Source: Paralvinella palmiformis
Lineage: Eukaryota > Annelida > Polychaeta > Terebellida > Alvinellidae
NCBI GenBank assembly: GCA_025642065.1
Contig: JAODUP010000126.1
Span: 410,001 to 474,000 of the forward strand
Length of the DNA: 64,000 nucleotides
Reading direction: 5' to 3'
How positions within the stretch are numbered: position 1 is the stretch's first letter; the number at the start of each line of letters is the position of its first letter. This document shows, piece after piece, positions 1-12,945 of the stretch. The position numbers and the translations under genes were made by a program. The notes under the pieces were generated by a model that saw only the letters and a list, made by a program, of their open reading frames with translations, searched no databases and was not told the DNA's origin.

Positions 1-146
1 TGTGTGTGCGCGCGCGCGTGTGTGTGTGTGTGTGGTGCTGTATACTATGGTGGCGTGTGTCGAGTCTATGACAGAAACGTGTAGGAAAGAAAGAGGGGAG
101 ACTTTCACATATATTTCTTCTCCGAAAAACTTGTACCAAAGACATC

Positions 147-198
<52 letters not shown>

Positions 199-350
199 AC
201 TCTCCAAGGAAGTAAGATAATCAAGTCTCCTACTCAAAGATGAAATATCCAGTAGGTACAGTGACCCCATCTTCTGAAAGTCTCCAGTGGATCATACAAA
301 CAACTGTATACCATGTAGAAGATATGGAGGCGATATAGATAGCACAAGGG

Positions 351-392
<42 letters not shown>

Positions 393-953
393 ATGATAAA
401 TAATGTTTGCATATTCATATAAGTACGATGATGATGATGATGATGATGATGATGATATTAATAACAACACCAATACTAACAACATTAATTACACATCCGG
501 AGACAAAGATCTAATTCATCCAGTCACGTGTTCAACAGCGCTGCCATCTTGCGGGTAGAGTGGGCATAAGATGGGGGGAGGATGATTCCCAGAGGGGGGA
601 GGCTCATGGTCACAGATATCATCATGGGTCAGACTTTGTCCAATTAGTTGTCCTTTGACCGAATCTGATGACTGCCAATTATATGTGGTCGTTATGGGTC
701 CCAGGAGGGATAAGGTGGGGGGGGGGCTGAAGTTCGGTGGGAGGGGGTTATTCTACAAATAAATAACTAGAAACAGGGACCGTCCAGTAGGAATGAGAGA
801 CCACCCCCCTGAACTAGCTGGTCCACTGACCTTGTTGTCTCCTTGTTTAATTATAAAAGTTGAACTAATCGGAAACGTTCCCCATTATCGTTCATCAAAG
901 ACGAGGGGGATAATCAGAAATCAACAACAATCGGTATATTAATTTATCAGATG

Positions 954-1020
<67 letters not shown>

Positions 1021-2407
1021 CACACAGAGGGAAAGATAGATAGATAGAGAGGTGAATGAGAAGGGAGTATTGGGACAATGGCAGGAGGACAATATAACAT
1101 TAAAAGACATTTAGCCATTAATAACATTTTAAAGTAAAAGAATGGCGCCCTCTGTCGGCGAACAAATCACAAGAGGCACTTATTAGTTTTTGCTAAATGA
1201 CGATAACAAATCGGGCACACGATGGCTGGACCTGGACCATGGGCTCGTCTCGGACGATGGGGGTCGTGTTTTAACACCAAACAACAATTGTCAGCAGCCC
1301 TAATGACAGCACCAACGAGCCTCGGCCACAATAATTTCGCTACACAGAACTGTAGGCAATGGCTCAATGTCTAGAGACAAGCTATAGCCATTGTGTCCTA
1401 TTACGTCCAACTGTGAGGCTCCCGATTGTGGCTAATCCTGATATTCTTACCAACTGAAAGCTTTATATTTACTGATTGGTTCCCTAATGTAGGAGCCAAC
1501 TGGGGGGGGGGGGGGGGCTGTGAGGGAGTACGGACAGTTGCTCACCGGTCAGTTGCTCAAGCAAATGAAAAAGTGGACACTTGCACACCAGTGAATTTTT
1601 TATGAGAAAAAATTGATTTTTAATTCAGAAATATATTTCTTAGTATCGTATTACCTATATAATTATTGGGATGAATATTACCAATTATTAGGGAATTAAA
1701 GTTCAGAGATTATTTTAATTATGTGCATTCCCTAAACCTGGCTGTGAGACAACCCCCCGTCACCCCCCCCCCCGCTGACACCGAACAATGTCGTGATGAC
1801 CGACCCCTGACTGCGGATCGTTCGAGCGGTCTACATTTTGCCCAACAGATGAGTCGCATCGTGTCCTATCCGCTTTATTCCCTCACAGCGCCGCGCAGCG
1901 GAGCGGCGTGGACCTAAAGATGAAAGTGTCTCTCACACTCCTCCTCATCAGTCCCCCCCCCTCTCTCTTCTACTCCTACCACGCCCCCCCCCTTAACAGC
2001 TCCTCCTCTCTTACCTCTCTCTCCGTGGTGGTTGTCTTCTATAGATTGTCTCGATATTCTCTAACTTGTGTTGGTTTGTAAGACAATATTTCATTATTCC
2101 GTTACTTTTTGTTTTGTAGGGATGGTTTGTGGGGGGGGGGGGGCAGGGAGGGGATTTCTTGATGATTACACAACGAGGGTCCAATCTCTCTCTATCTATC
2201 TATCTATCTATCTCTCAGTTGGTTTATCTGCTTCAATGCCCAACCTCTTTGTATTTATTGTATTTCTCTTTTTCTCCTGACAATCTTCTCACTCTCAGGT
2301 CCCCACTTGTCATGCGACTCGCCCTCTTAAATAATCCCCCCAGTTGCCTTGAAATACGCCCTCCACATTTCTTACCCACCTCTCTCAGATGAACAGCTTC
2401 ACCCCCC

Positions 2408-2451
<44 letters not shown>

Positions 2452-2684
2452 TATGTGTGTGTGTTGTGTGTGTCCGGTGTGTGTGTTTTTTCCACTCGTC
2501 TCAGTGTCCAGGTCACTAATGACTGATGATGTGCGAGGAACACGCTTTGCAGTCGAAAAGGTGGATACTCTATACTCCCCGGGGCGCTGAAAGAGAGTAG
2601 CAATTCCTGTGTTAGCCGGAAAACTAACCTCCAAAGCGCCCCCTAGACCAGGTCCTGATGGATGGCTGCCGTCGTGAAGTAGTA
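1..2684. other. Non-coding, microsatellite-rich stretch
   Basis: No supportable gene was seen. The stretch holds (TG)n at 1-33, (TA)n(TG)n at about 150-198, (TA)n at about 355-388, (GAT)n at about 427-455, (TA)n then (GA)n at about 954-1016, a G homopolymer near 1502, (TCTA)n near 2183 and a compound CT/TA/TG array at about 2407-2470. Open frames here are low-complexity translations of these arrays (YIYIY, SLSLS, CVCVC). Two CTCF-core-like motifs lie at 1142-1160 and 2635-2652. Confidence 0.8.
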
Positions 2685-4445
2685 CATCAACAGAACAACC
2701 CAGAACAACACACATCAACAGAACAACCCAGAACAACACACATCAACAGAACAACCCAGAACAACACACATCAACAGAACAACCCAGAACAACACACATC
2801 AACAGAACAACCCAGAACAACACACATCAACAGAACAACCCAGAACAACACACATCAACAGAACAACCCAGAACAACAGAACAACCCAGAACAACACACA
2901 TCAACAGAACAACCGAGAACAACGCACATCAACAGAACAACCCAGAACAACACACATCAACAGAACAACCCAGAACAACACACATCAACAGAACAACCCA
3001 GAACAACACACATCAACAGAACAACCGAGAACAACGCACATCAACAGAACAACCCAGAACAACACACATCAACAGAACAACCCAGAACAACACACATCAA
3101 CAGAACAATCCAGAACAACACACATCAACAAAACAATCCAGAAAAACGCACATCAACAGAATAATGTATTATAACAACACACACCAACAGAACAATCCAA
3201 AACAACACACATCAACAGAACAATCCAGAACAACACACATCAACAGAACAACCCAGAACAACACACATCAACAGAACAACCCAGAACAACAGAACAACCC
3301 AGAACAACACACATCAACAGAACAACCCAGAACAACACACATCAACAGAACAACCCAGAACAACACACATCAACAGAACAACCCAGAACAACACACATCA
3401 ACAGAACAATCCAGAACAACACACATCAACAGAACAACCCAGAACAACACACATCAACAGAACAATCCAGAACAACACACATCAACAGAACAATCCAGAA
3501 CAACGCACATCAACAGAACAACCCAGAACAACACACATCAACAGAACAATCCAGAACAACACACATCAACAGAACAACCCAGAACAACACACATCAACAG
3601 AACAACCCAGAACAACACACATCAACAGAACAACCCAGAACAACACACATCAACAGAACAACCCAGAACAACACACATCAACAGAACAACCCAGAACAAC
3701 ACACATCAACAGAACAACCCAGAACAACACACATCAACAGAACAACCGAGAACAACGCACATCAACAGAACAACCCAGAACAACACACATCAACAGAACA
3801 ACCGAGAACAACACACATCAACAGAACAACCCAGAACAACACACATCAACAGAACAACCGAGAACAACACACATCAACAGAACAACCCAGAACAACACAC
3901 ATCAACAGAACAACCGAGAACAACACACATCAACAGAACAACCCAGAACAACACACATCAACAGAACAACCGAGAACAACGCACATCAACAGAACAACCC
4001 AGAACAACACACATCAACAGAACAACCGAGAACAACGCACATCAACAGAACAACCCAGAACAACACACATCAACAGAACAACCCAGAACAACACACATCA
4101 ACAGAACAACCCAGAACAACACACATCAACAGAACAACCCAGAACAACACACATCAACAGAACAATCCAGAACAACGCACATCAACAGAACAACCCAGAA
4201 CAACACACATCAACAGAACAACCCAGAACAACACACATCAACAGAACAATCCAGAACAACGCACATCAACAGAACAACCCAGAACAACACACATCAACAG
4301 AACAACCCAGAACAACACACATCAACAGAACAACCCAGAACAACACACATCAACAGAACAACCGAGAACAACACACATCAACAGAACAATCCAGAACAAC
4401 GCACATCAACAGAACAACCCAGAACAACACACATCAACAGAATAA
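2685..4445. repeat. Minisatellite, 28-bp unit, about 62 copies
   Basis: A head-to-tail array with unit ACATCAACAGAACAACCCAG followed by AACAACAC (28 bp). Common variants are CCC/TCC/CCG in the middle and ACA/GCA in the second half. Short units lacking the ACATCAACAG part appear near 2875 and 3290. None of the three plus-strand frames of the unit contains a stop. Because 28 is not a multiple of three, translation cycles through all three frames and gives a 28-residue Asn/Gln/Thr-rich period. Two long open frames (2658-3164 and 3164-4495) result. I treat them as a consequence of the repeat, not as genes: there is no signal peptide, no recognisable domain and no splice context. Confidence 0.95.
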
Positions 4446-6280
4446 TGTATAACAACACATTTCTAGCATCTGATAATAGAAAGGATTTATGGTGAAGTGA
4501 GTAAATAATTTAAATTGTCTCCACATCCAGAATGTCAACATAATGATCACGTGGCCACATCGCGTGGCCCCCCCCCCACACACACACATCCCAGATCCAG
4601 TTTAGTTTATAGAACCCCCCCCCTTTCTGTCGACAGTTTATGTGGCTGTTGTAAGACTATAAAATGCCTTATCAGGTCATTAACCTCGGATATGGTTTGT
4701 GATCTTTAATCAAAGAAAACCGATATCCTAATGATATATTAACACTCGACAACTGCTTGATCCGGGAGAATCACCCCCCCCCCCCGACACACACACACGA
4801 ACACACACGGACACACACACACACACACACGGACACACGCGCGCACGCAACATATCAGGATAACAAGCGTATGAGGGAACTGGATCAGTTAGGACTACAT
4901 TCTTAAAGCCAATAAAATCCCTGAACGAAATCTGGCCTCCAATTTATAAAATATTAAACTCGTTTCAGGTGTCACGTTCTGAGGCGAAATGAGTGGACGT
5001 TGGCCACCATCGTAAAATGACGATAGCCCCTCACAGTCGGTCCTCATAACAACAACAACAACAACAACAACAACAACGACGACAACAACAAACTGTCTAC
5101 AATAATGAGATGTATCCGAGAGATAACCATTTTAACTATCTCAGAACAGACTTAGAAGATGACGATTTGTTATCAATTCTACGAAATATTAAAACAGCCC
5201 CCCCCCTCGCACCCCCTCACACATACATACACACGGACGTCATAGACGTCTACATACTCGTACATCAACGTTATGTAATAAAAAAATTAGTTGTGTTGTA
5301 ATAATCACATTAAAGTCTCTGATTTAAGCAATTTATTTCTGGAATGTTTAAGTGATCCAGAAAAAGGAAATAAAATGTCAAAACTGCGTGATATGAGGCG
5401 AGCATAAATAGCCCATAAACAACAGATAAATATCATGTTTCATCCCTACTACCTAAGGTGTAGATCAGAGGACAAAATGAACTGATTAGAAGTCTGCGGT
5501 TGTTTGCTAAAACGATAAATCATCCATTTAAAAGGACATATTATTTACTGTCAGTAATAATTAATTAATTAATTAATTAAAAACCAGCTGTCGGCATTTA
5601 ATATATTGTTTACCTATTATCTATTTTATAATTTATCTTTGATGTATGGAGGGAATCGCTTATAAGTTCTCAAAACTTCCCTTCAGTATTCTATGTTCTC
5701 ATTGTTACATATTCATATGTTGTTACATATTCATATATTGTTACATATTCATATATTCATTCATATACTTTAAATATGTAAAACTCCGATTTAGCTACAT
5801 AGCTAATTCATATTGTGGTTGTTCCGATACCGACAGCTGTGACAGCTGGATGTCCTACGGTACCAGTTTGACAGCCTAATTTTCCGACACCGCCAAAATG
5901 TTGCCGACATCTACCCAATGTTTCAGCTGTCTAATGTTCCGACGCCGTGTAGTGTAGACTTTATGGATGAGGTATTCCATACAGGAGAGATCATTATAAA
6001 TAAAAGTCTAAATATTTGGTGTTTTGGGTCGACGTCGCGATATTATGGTCTAAGTCCTATCCTTGGATTTAGAGGCAATATATCACTGATGAGAGACCTC
6101 ATTACAACACGACAACAACAGCTGCCAGCCTGTGTAGATACACCCAGAGTATTCGATGTTGTTTCGGTAAAACATCCAACGGGTAACGTTCCGTATCACA
6201 GGTCATCTTAATTAGTCGTATATCTAAGTCTATTTACTGTTTAAAATTACGAATCAGGAAACATACCGTAGCCCGAATCT
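4446..6280. other. Non-coding stretch
   Basis: No gene supported. Contains C homopolymers with (CA)n at about 4771-4850, (CAA)n at about 5047-5077, (TTAA)n at about 5560-5580 and three imperfect copies of a TTGTTACATATTCATAT unit at about 5702-5762. A 97-codon open frame at 5918-6211 has unbiased composition, but no family was recognised and no splice signals frame it. Confidence 0.6.
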
Positions 6281-6833
6281 AGGACTTTTTAGCCAACGGA
6301 CGTTTTGTCCAGCTATTATTTGAAGATAGGACGTTTTGGACAAATTTATTTTATTTGTTATTTTATTAATACAACTTCCAGTTAGGAGATGATACAGTAA
6401 CCTGCACAATATTATTGAAGAGACATGTAGTAAAATACACAATCAGGATCCCAAACCATATACAATTTAAACAATTAACAAGGACAAAGAAGTAAGTTAA
6501 GACATGCCACTATATAATATATGTAACTGTGAGAAGCCATGGAGGATTAAACATCAGTTAAATATAGAACCCACACCAAAACATAACATTTCTTTATAAT
6601 TTTGTTAATCATTTGTTGTTCAGACATGCCTATAAATAAAACATGAAATGACTTCTCTTTTTATGTCATAAATGTATATTTTGAGATAATAAACACAAGA
6701 TATTATATTTGCTCGGTTTTTATGTTTTTTATATTTGTCCAAAACGTGCTAGGTTAAAAAAAATAGCTGGCCAAAACGTCCTATAGGCCATAACGTCCTA
6801 CAGGCCATAACGTCCTATAGGCCATAACGTCCA
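6281..6833. mobile_element. MITE-like element with long terminal inverted repeats
   Basis: The left arm (about 6281-6350) contains GGACGTTTTGTCCAGCTATT and then AGGACGTTTTGGACAAAT. The right arm (about 6733-6790) contains the reverse complements in mirrored order: ATTTGTCCAAAACGT, then AATAGCTGGCCAAAACGTCC. The inverted repeats span some 55-60 bp with a short unalignable centre. The right end is extended by three or four tandem copies of an 18-20-bp GGCCATAACGTCCTATA unit, an echo of the arm itself. The interior of about 400 bp is AT-rich and has no transposase. This is the architecture of a non-autonomous DNA transposon. The superfamily is not recognised and no clear target duplication was seen. 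Confidence 0.7.
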
Positions 6834-7009
6834 CCTATCCTCCCTCCCCCCTCCCTCTACCAAACATAAACACGATGGCCAGAAAACGATAATTTATATT
6901 AACATAATATTTTTTAATTACTTGTTTAACCAAAACGATAGAACATATTTGTAATAAGACATTCAAACTTCGCCTATGCCTTCCTATGCAACCTTCACTT
7001 ATACTTTGA

Positions 7010-7545
7010 CACATACCACTTTCACCTGTACTTACACATACACCTTCACCACTAACTACACTTACCACCTTCACATGTACCTAAACTTATCACCTTCACA
7101 TGTACCTACACATACCACCTTCACATGTACTTACATTACCACCTTCACATGTACCTACACATACCACCTTCACATGTACCTACACATACCACCTTCACAT
7201 GTACTTACACATACACCTTCACCTGTACCTACACATACCACTTTCACATATACTTATACATACATCTTCACATGTACTTACACGTGCCACCTTCACATGT
7301 ACTTACACATACCACCTTCACCTGTATTTACACATACACCTTCACATGTACTTATACATACACCTTCACATGTACCTACACATACCACCTTCACATGTAC
7401 CTACACATACCACCTTCACATGTACCTACACATACCACCTTCACATGTACCTACACATACCACCTTCACATGTACCTACACATACCACCTTCACATGTAC
7501 CTATACATACCACCTTCACATGTACCTACACATACACCTTCACTC
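7010..7545. repeat. Minisatellite, 25-bp unit, about 20 copies
   Basis: Tandem array of CATACCACCTTCACATGTAC followed by CTACA (25 bp). The right half (7360-7540) is nearly perfect. The left half is interrupted by shortened units lacking CAC and by C/T changes. All three plus frames are open over most of the array, giving overlapping Thr/Tyr/His/Pro-rich frames of 154-207 codons that are not credible genes. Confidence 0.93.
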
Positions 7546-7912
7546 CACCTGTCTTTTACTTTAAACATTATTCCTGTTATTATTGTATCTTTTACATAAA
7601 TTCACTGACTTACTGACTCACCTGTAAGATTACTAACCTTATATATATTTATGGGGGAACTCCTGCCGTGCCCCCCACCTCCGCTCCACCCTTCTAGGAC
7701 GGTCCTGGATGTGTTAAGTAGACAACACACGTGTACTCATCCACGCTTACCGTGACGTCATCGATATTTGCACATGTTTTCCCCAAAAGGTGCCTTAAAA
7801 AATCCGTCATACTGTTAATATAAACGACCTTTGACCTACATAGAGCTATGGCGTGTTTTATTAACATATAATTATGTTAATGTAACATCTTTATGATAAT
7901 TCTTTCATATAG

Positions 7913-7977
7913 CTGAGAGAAGAAGACTTATTACTAGAAGTGTCACTGATGCGTAACGAGGTGCTCCATAACTTCAG
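7913..7977 (+). CDS. Candidate internal coding exon, unidentified gene
   Basis: A 65-bp island with a good 3' splice site (TTCTTTCATATAG, AG at 7911-7912) and a CAG|GTACTA 5' splice site. Read from its first base it has no stop and gives a leucine/glutamate-rich, coiled-coil-like peptide (LREEDLLLEVSLMRNEVLHN, then F plus a split codon). The neighbouring sequence is AT-rich and non-coding. The family is not recognised and no partner exons were found, so a chance match is possible. Confidence 0.35.
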
Positions 7978-8320
7978 GTACTATAATGTATTATACTGTA
8001 GCGAGGTTAACTTGTTAATGGGAGTCATTAGTCTATGGCTGGCTATATTAATTACTTAAGACGGGAATGTTACCCCAATCGTATAGGGATGTATTATTTG
8101 TCCAATCACCTTTGTCTTCTAAGACACGGGTATAAAAACCAAATAACCAGTAACATCCGATAAACTCTACTTACGTGTATAATTAATTATTTTAACACAA
8201 ATATATAAATTATATAACTTAGTGTTAGGCCAATATTACTACACTCTCAGTCAATATATTATTTATATCAACGATATATATAGCTCGCATTATAGACCCC
8301 CCAATTATTAACCCATATCG

Positions 8321-8383
<63 letters not shown>

Positions 8384-9234
8384 ATATATATATATATATA
8401 TATATTATACCATAATTAGTTAATATATTTTCAATTATTTGGCTTAACTTGTACAGCTAAGTCAGTTGTTTAGCTGGCAGCCATTTTGTTTTGTTTCCAG
8501 TGACGTCACGCATGAATTATTTTATTGCAGCGATTATTTGCAGTTATTTATTTAATTTTCACCCCCCCCCCGTCTAACCATCAAATAGTCGAACACAATT
8601 GGTCATTTTTCTTTAAGCATTTAGACACTCAAGCTACATTATACCCGATGTCTAAATACTGAGTTATGACCTAAATGGCCAACCACAAAAAAAAATTAAA
8701 GCACGAAAGGTTGAATTCATTAATACAGATCCAGATCCTAACATTATAATAAATAACAATATATATATATATATATATATATTCCCCTTTTAAATTAAAT
8801 TAATTGCACCTGTCAATGTGTGTATATATAGTACATTTCATGACCAGACATTATTTATAGCACCCAAGTATACACCTAATCTAAGGACTTCTTTGTTGTT
8901 TGGTTACTTGCATTACGCCGTACATTGAAATGTATATCCTTTGAGGCTATAACTAGAACGCGGGACAGCTTCGCGAGCTACATCCCGACAACGCCGCTAA
9001 TAATGTAACTACCTTAACTACCCGTCTTATAACACGATGTCGGGAGACTCGTGCCGACATCGTGTCGCCTCCTCACTCCCGTGAAACCTAACCGTCAGAG
9101 CCGAGGCGGAGCCTACACAATTAGAGAGTTAGCTTTCTTCTGACGTAAAGGGCCTTTATTAATCATAACCACCTCGAGACATGCCACAGAACGGAGTAAA
9201 AATCTGCTTAATGGAGCCCTTGGCGCCGTGCCAA

Positions 9235-9271
<37 letters not shown>

Positions 9272-10475
9272 AAGAGGACAAATAAAAGCAAACAGTTCGG
9301 TACTTAAGGCTGACGACCCAAATATAGACTGATTGTGGGGGGTTCAGATCTAAGACTGGGTCCATTATAATGTGAGGTTCGACTTTTATTTACCTTTCTC
9401 GAAACGAAACAGATAATTAAATTTTGATGACATTACTGGCATAACCGGACCTATCTGTGGTCGTGCGGGGGGGGGGGACTACGACATACATGACGATAGT
9501 GGGTGCTGTCCCGTGGCCCGACGTATTTTATGAAACAAGCCACGTACACCACACACACACTCTCTATAAGTCAATACTATCCTATCAGCTAGAGTCGGCG
9601 AAGAGTCAGGGTTCAATAACACCGGAAATTACTCCATTATCTGGCCCGCTCTACCTGTACAACGACCCGACGATCGACGCCGACCTATCTCACGGACCCT
9701 TCGTCCTATTCTGGGGCCAGAAAACGATCGGCTGACGTCGGCTGGTTTTGACCCGACCGGCCAATCGTTGGTAACCAACGACGCGAGTCGGGAGTTAGTC
9801 GCGGCTAATGGACGTTTGTATTTAAATAACGGCGTTCGTCGACTTTTTGTTTACTTCTCAACTAAAATGTTGTCGATTGTCTCACTTCTAGGGTCAACGT
9901 GACATGTTATTAACGGGAAGTTTTCTGCTGGCGAATACGGCAACGGAGATCGTTGCGCCTGCGCAGTCAGGGGAGGGGACTGTAATTAATAAAGTAAAAC
10001 GTGCTTAATTAGCAACTGTTTGCGCCTGGAAGGCGCACCTTGAAGTGTCCGTCAAAACGTCATTTGGTGCACTGATTAAACGTGATGGAATGCCACATAA
10101 CTAGGTATCCATATGACATACGTGTGTGTGCGTGCGCGCGCACGTGCTTGTGCGTATGTGATGGCGTGCATACTTATAATAATCGAAACGTACCAGGTTA
10201 CAGAATTAGCCCGCTCTAAAGTACATATCTAAACAATGGCCTGGTATTATAGACGACACGCGGGTTGGCAACAACATCCCTCAGGAATGGCAACATCCCC
10301 CAGGAATGGCAGCACCCCCCCCAGGAATAGCGGCTTCTCGATCTGCGTGAAAATGGCGCCGAGTTGGCCCGTACTCGGGTGACAGTGGCTCGAGCGGGAT
10401 ACCTTCAGAAAGCCAATCTTCACTATTTAGTCACTGATAGTGTGACAGGTAATACCCTCTACCTGAGACTACACA

Positions 10476-10517
<42 letters not shown>

Positions 10518-10660
10518 TCAGGTGACAGACACGGTGTCCAAACACAAATACCTTAGCGTTAACCAAGGTACACTTCAATTAGCTATTAGTGGCCAAAGGC
10601 AGCTTCCAATATTATAAGCCGGTATTTAGTCGATCCTATTTCGGAGCTATTTTAAACAGG
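7978..10660. other. Non-coding stretch
   Basis: No gene supported. Contains (CT)n(TA)n at about 8322-8405, (TA)n at about 8759-8782, (GA)n at about 9237-9266, three degenerate copies of a CAGGAATGGCAACATCCCC unit at about 10268-10332, and (CA)n(GA)n at about 10470-10518. A 92-codon open frame at 9457-9735 matches no family I know. Confidence 0.6.
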
Positions 10661-10737
10661 CTCTCCTCACAAAGGCGTCGACTTGACCGTGTAGAGAGGC
10701 ATTCTTCTCCGTGCCAGTCAGTCGCCTCAATTGCTAG
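10661..10737 (+). other. Possible non-coding first exon ending in a strong 5' splice site
   Basis: A CTAG|GTAAGTGA donor at 10737/10738 follows a non-repetitive stretch, with a TTTTAAAC element at about 10650 that could serve as a weak TATA box. There is no ATG in a useful frame between the two, so a 5' untranslated exon fits better than a coding one. The exon start is a guess. No downstream acceptor could be tied to it. Confidence 0.2.
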
Positions 10738-11352
10738 GTAAGTGATATACGGCGAGGAATAAATCACAGGTGTTCTCGTTATACGACAAGGCGGCCGCTA
10801 TCCTGTAGGCTGAAATTTGTCAGCGAAAACGACGTCGTCGATGGGTGGCTCGAGGCCGTTTGTTATTAAGTTAGTGTCGTGCCGCATCGGCTGGCCTCGT
10901 CGTGTTGGAGTATAGTTAGGTCGATAATAGTCTGGTGTGAGTTAGGAAACAAATTGAGAACAATTTGTTCTCTCTCTGTATGTCACTCTCTCTCTCTCTC
11001 TATATATATTTATATATGTGTGTGTGGAGGTTTGTGGTGCTTCTAAATGGCGATAGCCAGAGGCATTATATATGAATATATTAAATATTTGTGTTCACCG
11101 TATCAATTTTGTTGTGCAGGAATATGTGTATGAAAATATATGTACTCCCCCACACACACGAACAAAGAACGCAATGTTAATACTATTAAGACTTGTTTTA
11201 TTTTTCACTCTACCCCAACATTTCACATGTAAACGACTTGCGTTATCAATAATATGTAAATTTAATATTCATTTAATATTATTTAACATTTGTCCATCAC
11301 TAGTTGATGTTTCCTTATGAAACATGCCATTCATTGAAATTGATAAAATATA

Positions 11353-11397
<45 letters not shown>

Positions 11398-11598
11398 CTA
11401 GACTATTCACAGTCACTGACTGTGTAATTTAATAAAGTCAATATCATTCAATTATAAATCCTATACAGCGAATTATTAACAAACATTCATCATTGCTCCG
11501 CCCCCCAGCAAGCAGCCAAATGACACAATAACCAGGGCCTACCACTTACGTCACTCACAGTAGCCAGTATTAATATCACCGTCCTTCAACAGACAGAC

Positions 11599-11632
<34 letters not shown>

Positions 11633-11672
11633 GGACAGACGGTCAGACGGTCAGACAGACAGACAGACGGTC

Positions 11673-11705
<33 letters not shown>

Positions 11706-12231
11706 CACGCTTTGAGCTGGGCAGCAAACAAACAACACGTGGGAGATTGAAAAATAGATCCGCCCACCACTCCCTTCAAAACAGTCATACACACAGCGCG
11801 GGGGGCGGCCGGGTGCACGCACGCACACACGACTCCATCCTAAACAATATCTCTAACCCGTCGTAATCCGTCATCCTGTGCGCCGTCCGATCAAGTTTCA
11901 TCATCACAACTGGGAAAGGTTAGTGGTGGCGCCGCCCTATCGAACGAGAGGCCAAAACACGCGCACACACGGATAGTGGGAACAGCGAGAAGGATGCGTC
12001 GAGAATCTCCGTCAAAATGGCCTGAGATGAAGTCCAGTTTCAACTACCGTTCACTAAAAAACAAACGGTTATGGCAAATGCTGACTAAATAACACAGAGA
12101 TGACGGCCGATTACGTCACCGGCCAGCGACCAATCACAAAGCTAACGTCTCAGTCACGTGACACTTTCTGGAGTGGACGAGCCAATGGCTGACCAGGCAA
12201 GACCCCTTTCGGTCATAAATGTTTATAATAA

Positions 12232-12269
<38 letters not shown>

Positions 12270-12621
12270 CTTTCCTGTGTACAACGATTGATGATCAATG
12301 CCCTTTTGTGTCCTGGATGTCTATAGATAAAGACCAATGCCCTTTTGTCTTCCGAGTAATCGGGATCTCAACCTGACAGCAATTTATCACTGGGTTGTTG
12401 TTGTTGGTCTCGTCGTTGTGTTGTTGTTGTTGTTGTGGTGGTAGTGGTTGTGATAATCGTTTAAGGTTGTTGTGGCTGATATCACTTGCGTCATACATAG
12501 TTCAGCAGTGGTAATACTACCTCAAGCAGATCTTAGAGAGCGCCTTTTAGTAAACCCACCTGTAAACGAAAAATAAACAAGTTTAAAATGAATTCGAAAA
12601 GTAAACGGTAACTAACACACA

Positions 12622-12640
<19 letters not shown>
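10738..12640. other. Non-coding stretch with tetranucleotide arrays
   Basis: Holds CT/TA/TG arrays at about 10985-11030, (TA)n at about 11355-11394, a long (GACA)n array at about 11590-11705, (CT)n at about 12236-12266, (GTT)n at about 12400-12440 and (TA)n at about 12624-12657. No gene supported. Confidence 0.65.
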
Positions 12641-12659
<19 letters not shown>

Positions 12660-12901
12660 CAACAGGTTCATCGTACAGCAAAACGCAATGATACAAGAAG
12701 CCATACAGCAGTGCACCGAGAGAGATCCTTCCGAGGATCAGCTCCCAGGCTGTGGAACGAGTTGCCAAACCACATAAAACTCGCAACAAGTAGACATATT
12801 TTGTAAGGTTCTTAAAACCCATTTATTTAAATATGTTTTAATGGTGTTTTAAATGTTAAGCTTTTTAGAGCAATTTCGGTTGAATAAGGCGCTATATAAA
12901 A

Positions 12902-12934
<33 letters not shown>

Positions 12935-12945
12935 TATTATTATAT
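12660..12945 (+). mobile_element. 5'-truncated non-LTR retrotransposon, 3' end (decayed)
   Basis: The plus strand translates to SFRGSAPRLWNELPNHIK. This matches the reverse-transcriptase carboxy-terminal tail common in CR1/L2/Rex-like non-LTR elements (S-A-P-R-L-W-N-x-L-P). It is followed after one frameshift by FVRFLKPIYLNMF and a stop, corresponding to the usual final FKxxLKxxLF segment. A short 3' UTR with GGCGCTATATAAA leads into a (TTA)n tail at about 12903-12933. Tail motif, 3' UTR and microsatellite tail are what a truncated insertion should leave. The frameshift shows it is dead. The minus-strand open frame across it is a shadow. Confidence 0.75.

Noticed and set aside
2658..4495. Long ORFs of 168 and 443 codons as a secreted or silk-like repetitive protein
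   Set aside because: The frames follow entirely from a stop-free 28-bp minisatellite; there is no signal peptide, no unique domain, no splice or promoter context, and the neighbouring frames are equally open.
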